Of a stretch of DNA of 64,000 nt, positions 63,758 through 64,000 are shown one piece after another. The stretch is from contig NZ_CP007451.1 of the NCBI RefSeq assembly GCF_000626635.1, positions 4,694,501 to 4,758,500 on the forward strand, in the 5' to 3' direction. Position 1 is the stretch's first letter. Every line of letters starts with the position of its first letter. The notes below the pieces were generated by a model. The model was not told the DNA's origin, searched no databases, and saw only the letters and a program-made list of their open reading frames with translations. The translations under genes were made by a program, and so were the position numbers. Origin of the DNA: Draconibacterium orientale. GTDB lineage: Bacteria; Bacteroidota; Bacteroidia; Bacteroidales; Prolixibacteraceae.

Positions 63758-64000
63758 TTGAAGCGCAAAAAACAAATAATTGTTTCTGTTACCAACGACC
63801 TGGTTGCCGATAACCGGGTGCATAAGGTTTGTACCTCGCTGGAAGAAATGGGATTCGGGGTTTTACTTGTAGGTAGAAAATTAAAAAACAGTCAGCCAAT
63901 TAATCGCAGCTATCTGACTCACCGCATGCGTTTGTGTTTTACAAAAGGTGCCTTTTTTTATACTGAATACAATTTCCGCTTACTCCTGTTTTTACTTTTC
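63758..64000 (+). CDS. Glycosyltransferase-like protein, N-terminal fragment
   Basis: An open frame runs from a TTG at 63758 to the window edge (81 codons). KQIIVSVTNDLVADNRVHKVCTSLEEMGFGVLLVGRKLKN resembles the N-terminal Rossmann strand and helix of family 4 glycosyltransferases of Bacteroidota, with the IVSVTNDL...RVHKV pattern. No ATG is in frame nearby. A -7-like TATCTTTA at 63729-63736 supports the start. The C-terminal half is outside the window, so the call is provisional. Confidence 0.65.
   Translation, partial: MKRKKQIIVSVTNDLVADNRVHKVCTSLEEMGFGVLLVGRKLKNSQPINRSYLTHRMRLCFTKGAFFYTEYNFRLLLFLLF

Overview
The window is a stretch of Bacteroidota chromosome, most like an anaerobic or facultative marine member of the Marinilabiliales/Prolixibacteraceae type. 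The lineage is inferred from -7 promoter boxes of the form TAnnTTTG placed 15-30 bp before genes, weak ribosome binding sites, TIGR/DUF families typical of that phylum, LytTR/LytS-type regulation and Bacteroidota-style intergenic palindromes. No transposase, prophage, CRISPR array, rRNA or tRNA was recognised.

Layout. 1-7.3 kb: metal handling (heavy-metal-associated domain protein, DUF302, small His-rich protein, then a Cus/Czc-type tripartite RND pump). 7.7-14.2 kb: a second RND pump (TolC, lipoprotein adaptor, AcrB-like pump) with two small accessory genes, then HdeD. 15.0-18.6 kb: an accessory operon of NifX-like proteins, a DUF5320 protein, two Mrp/MinD-type ATPases with ferredoxin domains (the first frameshifted) and a metallo-beta-lactamase-fold enzyme. 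18.6-29.2 kb: unknown secreted protein, patatin/surface-antigen protein, PAS protein, a triple-frameshifted large gene, nucleoside phosphorylase, SirB1-like protein, and the rny-zapA-coiled coil operon. 29.2-41 kb: candidate structured RNA, M23 peptidase, anmK, PLP enzyme, C69 dipeptidase, rplS, a 42-bp-pitch hairpin array, SUI1, DUF6702/HupE/M1 peptidase. 41-44.5 kb: palindromic repeats, ArsC-like, methyltransferase, thioredoxin, EamA transporter. 45-53 kb: reverse-strand run of secreted or membrane proteins. 53-58.2 kb: duplicated LytS/LytTR sensory locus. 58.7-64 kb: FAD oxidoreductase, YyaL-type protein, repeats, candidate small RNA, murB, and the start of a glycosyltransferase.

How genes fit together: the two pumps and DUF/His-rich proteins form a metal or toxicant efflux block; M23, AnmK and MurB serve peptidoglycan metabolism; the LytTR locus has two paralogous sensors, one full response regulator and one receiver-less DNA-binding protein, probably produced by tandem duplication.

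The most unusual sequence features are non-coding: an eight-hairpin array with exact 42-bp pitch (36.24-36.54 kb), paired MITE-like hairpin elements immediately after two stop codons (26.75 and 32.33 kb), a pair of stop-codon-embedded palindromes (41.69 and 42.12 kb), a compact promoter-hairpin-terminator small RNA candidate (62.27-62.38 kb) and a rod-like RNA candidate before the M23 gene (29.38-29.51 kb). Four single-base A/T homopolymer frameshifts fall in just two genes and need read-level verification.
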